Shown here: positions 4,427-6,328 of the stretch, one piece after another
How positions within the stretch are numbered: position 1 is the first letter of the stretch
How the letters are laid out: each line of letters starts with the position of its first letter
Origin: QNES01 sp023143415
Lineage (GTDB): Bacteria > Pseudomonadota > Gammaproteobacteria > Beggiatoales > Beggiatoaceae
Reading direction: 5' to 3'
Assembly (NCBI GenBank): GCA_030632725.1
Contig: DAOVUF010000278.1
Span: 1-6,328, forward strand
DNA: 6,328 nt
Position numbers and translations under genes: made by a program
The notes under the pieces: model-generated
What the model was told of the DNA's origin: nothing
The model's database searches: none
Seen by the model: the letters and a program-made list of their open reading frames with translations, nothing else

Positions 4427-6328
4427 ATGATTATGTTACAGCATAATAAGTTAAATAGTGATTTACCTTTTCAAGCTAAAGCGGTTTTGCCTATAGTCAT
4501 TATTACTGAAGCGAAGTTTTTTCGCATCGGTAATGATTTAGAAGTCAAAACTTTTGAGGATTCTTGGATTATTCAGGATTATTTTATTAAGCCTGTACCC
4601 ATTAAAACGATAGATGGCTTGATGTCTGTCGATGATGTGATTTCAAAACTCTGTTATCACAGTGAGCCTATTTTATTGGCTTCCGAGAAGACAACTGGTT
4701 TGATTTCTTCTGGCTTAGAACAAATTGGCACTATCACTGTCGCTGTCGAAAATGTGAGCGTGGAGAGTCAAGAGGGAACAATTCGTTCTCTCAAAGTGGG
4801 TGAACCTGTCTATTTACATGAGACGATTTTGACGAAGGCGCATAGCTATGTCAAAATTATTTTGAATGATGGCACTGTTTTTCAACTGGGACCTCATTCT
4901 CGCGCCCGGTTGGATAAATATAATTATGAGCCGGGAGAATCTGATGGAGGCGAATTTGAAAGTTATGTCTATTCTGGGACATTTCGCTATATTAGCGGTA
5001 AAATCAGTGGGCATGATCAAGGGCAGCATACGACAATTAAAACGCCTTCTATTCAGATTAATATTCGTGGTAGTGATATTGATGCTCAGATTAATGCTGA
5101 TGGTTCAACGACGATTTTACATTTATCCGGTTTGATCAGCATTACCTCCCAGTATCTTATTATGAGAGAAATTCTGGTTTATGAACGCGGTACGTTGGTG
5201 CATATTCCTAATCAGGCTATTTCCTATCGCATCAAAACACTGACAGAAGATGAAATTCAAGTGAAAATTGGTGAAAATTGGAATGAAATCAATAATTTAG
5301 AACCGCTTCAAAACGATATTCTTGATATTGAACATAAAGATATTTCTACGGATTCTCCTGATGTCGGTGCATATAATCCGTTTTCTTCAGGCAATATTGA
5401 TGTGAATGATGATAAATTAATTGATGAATTGCGTTCAATTGATGAAACGTCTCCGGTTGAGGCGATTGAGGATGTGTTCGTCCATTTGGAAATGGATGAA
5501 ACGGTGAAGACACCAGAAGTAACAATTTCGTCGTCATTGAATATACTCCCGTCGTTATCCCATCTGGAAGTCACTTTGGATGAAGATAATTCCAAAGAGA
5601 TTTTAGTGGAAGAGGGAAATCTCACAGAATTTTCTCAACCAGCGCATGGCGAAGTGGTTGATAATGGAGATGGCACTTTAAGTTACATCCCGAATCTCAA
5701 TTTTAATGGAGAAGACAGTTTTACTTATACGCTTGATGAAATAGATTCGGTAGTAGTCAAGTTAACTATCAATGCGGTTAATGATCACCCAGTTGCAGTT
5801 GATAATAGCATAAATACTGATGAAAATGTTTCTATTGTATTTCCGCCTGAAACTCTGTTAGAAAACGATTTTGATGTTGATGAGGAAAATAGTATTTCTA
5901 TAGTCAGCGTGGAGGAAAATGATTTAACGCATGGCACTGTTAGTCTGAATGAAAGCGGCGATTTTGTGTATCAGCCCGAACCCGATTTTTATGGCTCGGC
6001 GGAATTGGTTTATACAATAGAAGATAGTCATGGCGAGCAAAGCACAGCAATTGTAAATATTGAAGTGAATCCTGTTAATGATCCCCCAGTTGTGGTTGAT
6101 AAACCTACCCCCTCGTTTCCATCTACTCCTCCAGATGTTCCCACCGTTGCTTCCAATCATGCCCCAATTGCTAAAGAGGATAGCATAAATACTAATGAAG
6201 ATATTCCTCTTGTATTTCACCCTGAAATCCTGTTAGAAAACGATTTTGATGTTGACGGAGATAGCCTTTCTATAGTTAGCGTGGAGGGAAATGATTTAAC
6301 GCATGGCACTGTTAGTCTGAATGAAAGC
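4427..6328 (+). CDS. FecR-domain protein with tandem cadherin-like repeats, probable giant adhesin (3' end outside window)
   Basis: Open for 634 codons to the window edge. Residues 1-100 are unassigned and lack a clear Sec signal. Residues about 102-240 resemble a FecR domain: EGTIRSLKVGEPVYL, then NDGTVFQLGPHSRARL, then TIKTPSIQINIRGSDIDAQI and a closing LSGLISI. Residues about 240-375 are an acidic linker. Then come Big_9/tandem-95 cadherin-like repeats: repeat 1 at about 378-453 (NGDGTLSYIPNLNFNGEDSF), repeat 2 at about 454-552 (LLENDFDVDEENSISIVSVE), a Pro-rich linker with two TP/PP clusters, and repeat 3 from about 579, cut by the window. The Asp-rich ENDFDVDGD motif suggests calcium binding. 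Such proteins are usually secreted or surface-bound adhesins, often type I secretion substrates with a C-terminal signal that would lie outside this window. ATG 4427 is the first in-frame ATG after the stop at 4343; ATG 4433 is the alternative. Neither has a clear ribosome-binding site, so the start is uncertain. Confidence 0.78.
   Translation, partial: MIMLQHNKLNSDLPFQAKAVLPIVIITEAKFFRIGNDLEVKTFEDSWIIQDYFIKPVPIKTIDGLMSVDDVISKLCYHSEPILLASEKTTGLISSGLEQIGTITVAVENVSVESQEGTIRSLKVGEPVYLHETILTKAHSYVKIILNDGTVFQLGPHSRARLDKYNYEPGESDGGEFESYVYSGTFRYISGKISGHDQGQHTTIKTPSIQINIRGSDIDAQINADGSTTILHLSGLISITSQYLIMREILVYERGTLVHIPNQAISYRIKTLTEDEIQVKIGENWNEINNLEPLQNDILDIEHKDISTDSPDVGAYNPFSSGNIDVNDDKLIDELRSIDETSPVEAIEDVFVHLEMDETVKTPEVTISSSLNILPSLSHLEVTLDEDNSKEILVEEGNLTEFSQPAHGEVVDNGDGTLSYIPNLNFNGEDSFTYTLDEIDSVVVKLTINAVNDHPVAVDNSINTDENVSIVFPPETLLENDFDVDEENSISIVSVEENDLTHGTVSLNESGDFVYQPEPDFYGSAELVYTIEDSHGEQSTAIVNIEVNPVNDPPVVVDKPTPSFPSTPPDVPTVASNHAPIAKEDSINTNEDIPLVFHPEILLENDFDVDGDSLSIVSVEGNDLTHGTVSLNES
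5807..5956 (+). repeat. Direct repeat within the adhesin gene, copy 1
   Basis: This 150-base coding stretch (start of cadherin-like repeat 2) recurs at 6182-6328 with one codon deleted. The last 40 bases are identical, and about 38 of 50 residues match. It shows that the protein repeats are also DNA repeats from fairly recent duplication. Confidence 0.88.
6182..6328 (+). repeat. Direct repeat within the adhesin gene, copy 2 (cut by window end)
   Basis: Second copy of 5807-5956 at an offset of about 375 bases (125 codons, changing to 372 after the one-codon deletion). The repeat probably continues beyond the window, so more copies may follow. Confidence 0.88.

Noticed and set aside
4167..4430. 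87-codon open frame on the plus strand
   Set aside because: It runs entirely through the GGGCAACC inverted repeat, the 14-base tandem repeat and hairpin F, so it is a by-product of repeats.
5308..6220. Minus-strand open frames within the FecR/cadherin gene
   Set aside because: The plus frame is open for 634 codons with clear domain patterns; the antisense frames are Ser-rich or low-complexity shadows.

Overview
The window reads as accessory DNA from an AT-rich bacterium whose intergenic spaces are full of palindromic repeats. The mix of a HicB antitoxin, a GSU2403-type nucleotidyltransferase, a FecR/cadherin-like giant protein and GGGCAACC...GGTTGCCC-type dispersed repeats resembles large filamentous sulfur bacteria (Beggiatoa/Thioploca/Thiomargarita, Gammaproteobacteria). 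Cyanobacteria carry similar repeats, so this placement is inference from general style; no marker gene confirms it.

Layout: (1) 2-233, the 3' end of a hicB antitoxin gene overlapped by the start of hicA. HicA diverges from its family after about eight codons and stops at 28 codons, so the toxin is a remnant. (2) 253-1307, a well-formed promoter, an inverted repeat over the start region, and a complete 332-residue nucleotidyltransferase-fold protein (GSU2403-like). (3) 1308-1864, a gene-free 557-bp space between two convergent genes, filled with nested hairpins and inverted copies of a TGCCATTAAGTTAAG motif. (4) 1865-3718 on the minus strand, a 617-residue lipoprotein that appears to join two different solute-binding domains (OpuAC/OsmF-like, then TAXI-like) and ends in a membrane segment. 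(5) 3719-4426, a 708-bp divergent intergenic region with five more repeat structures of several families. (6) 4427 to the window end, the first 634 codons of a large protein with a FecR-like domain followed by tandem cadherin-like (Big_9/tandem-95 type) repeats. It runs off the window and is probably a secreted or surface adhesin.

The genes do not form one operon or pathway: orientations alternate and repeats separate every gene pair. The most distinctive feature is a hairpin family (copies near 1373, 1560, 1678, 1711, 3843 and 4370). The outer arms (TTCGAGG/CCTCGAA) and the T-run/A-run top are constant, while the middle six base pairs change between copies and, in all but one degenerate copy, remain self-complementary. 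One copy sits inside another. This pattern suggests a palindromic element whose structure, rather than its sequence, is maintained. The second notable feature is the two-receptor lipoprotein.
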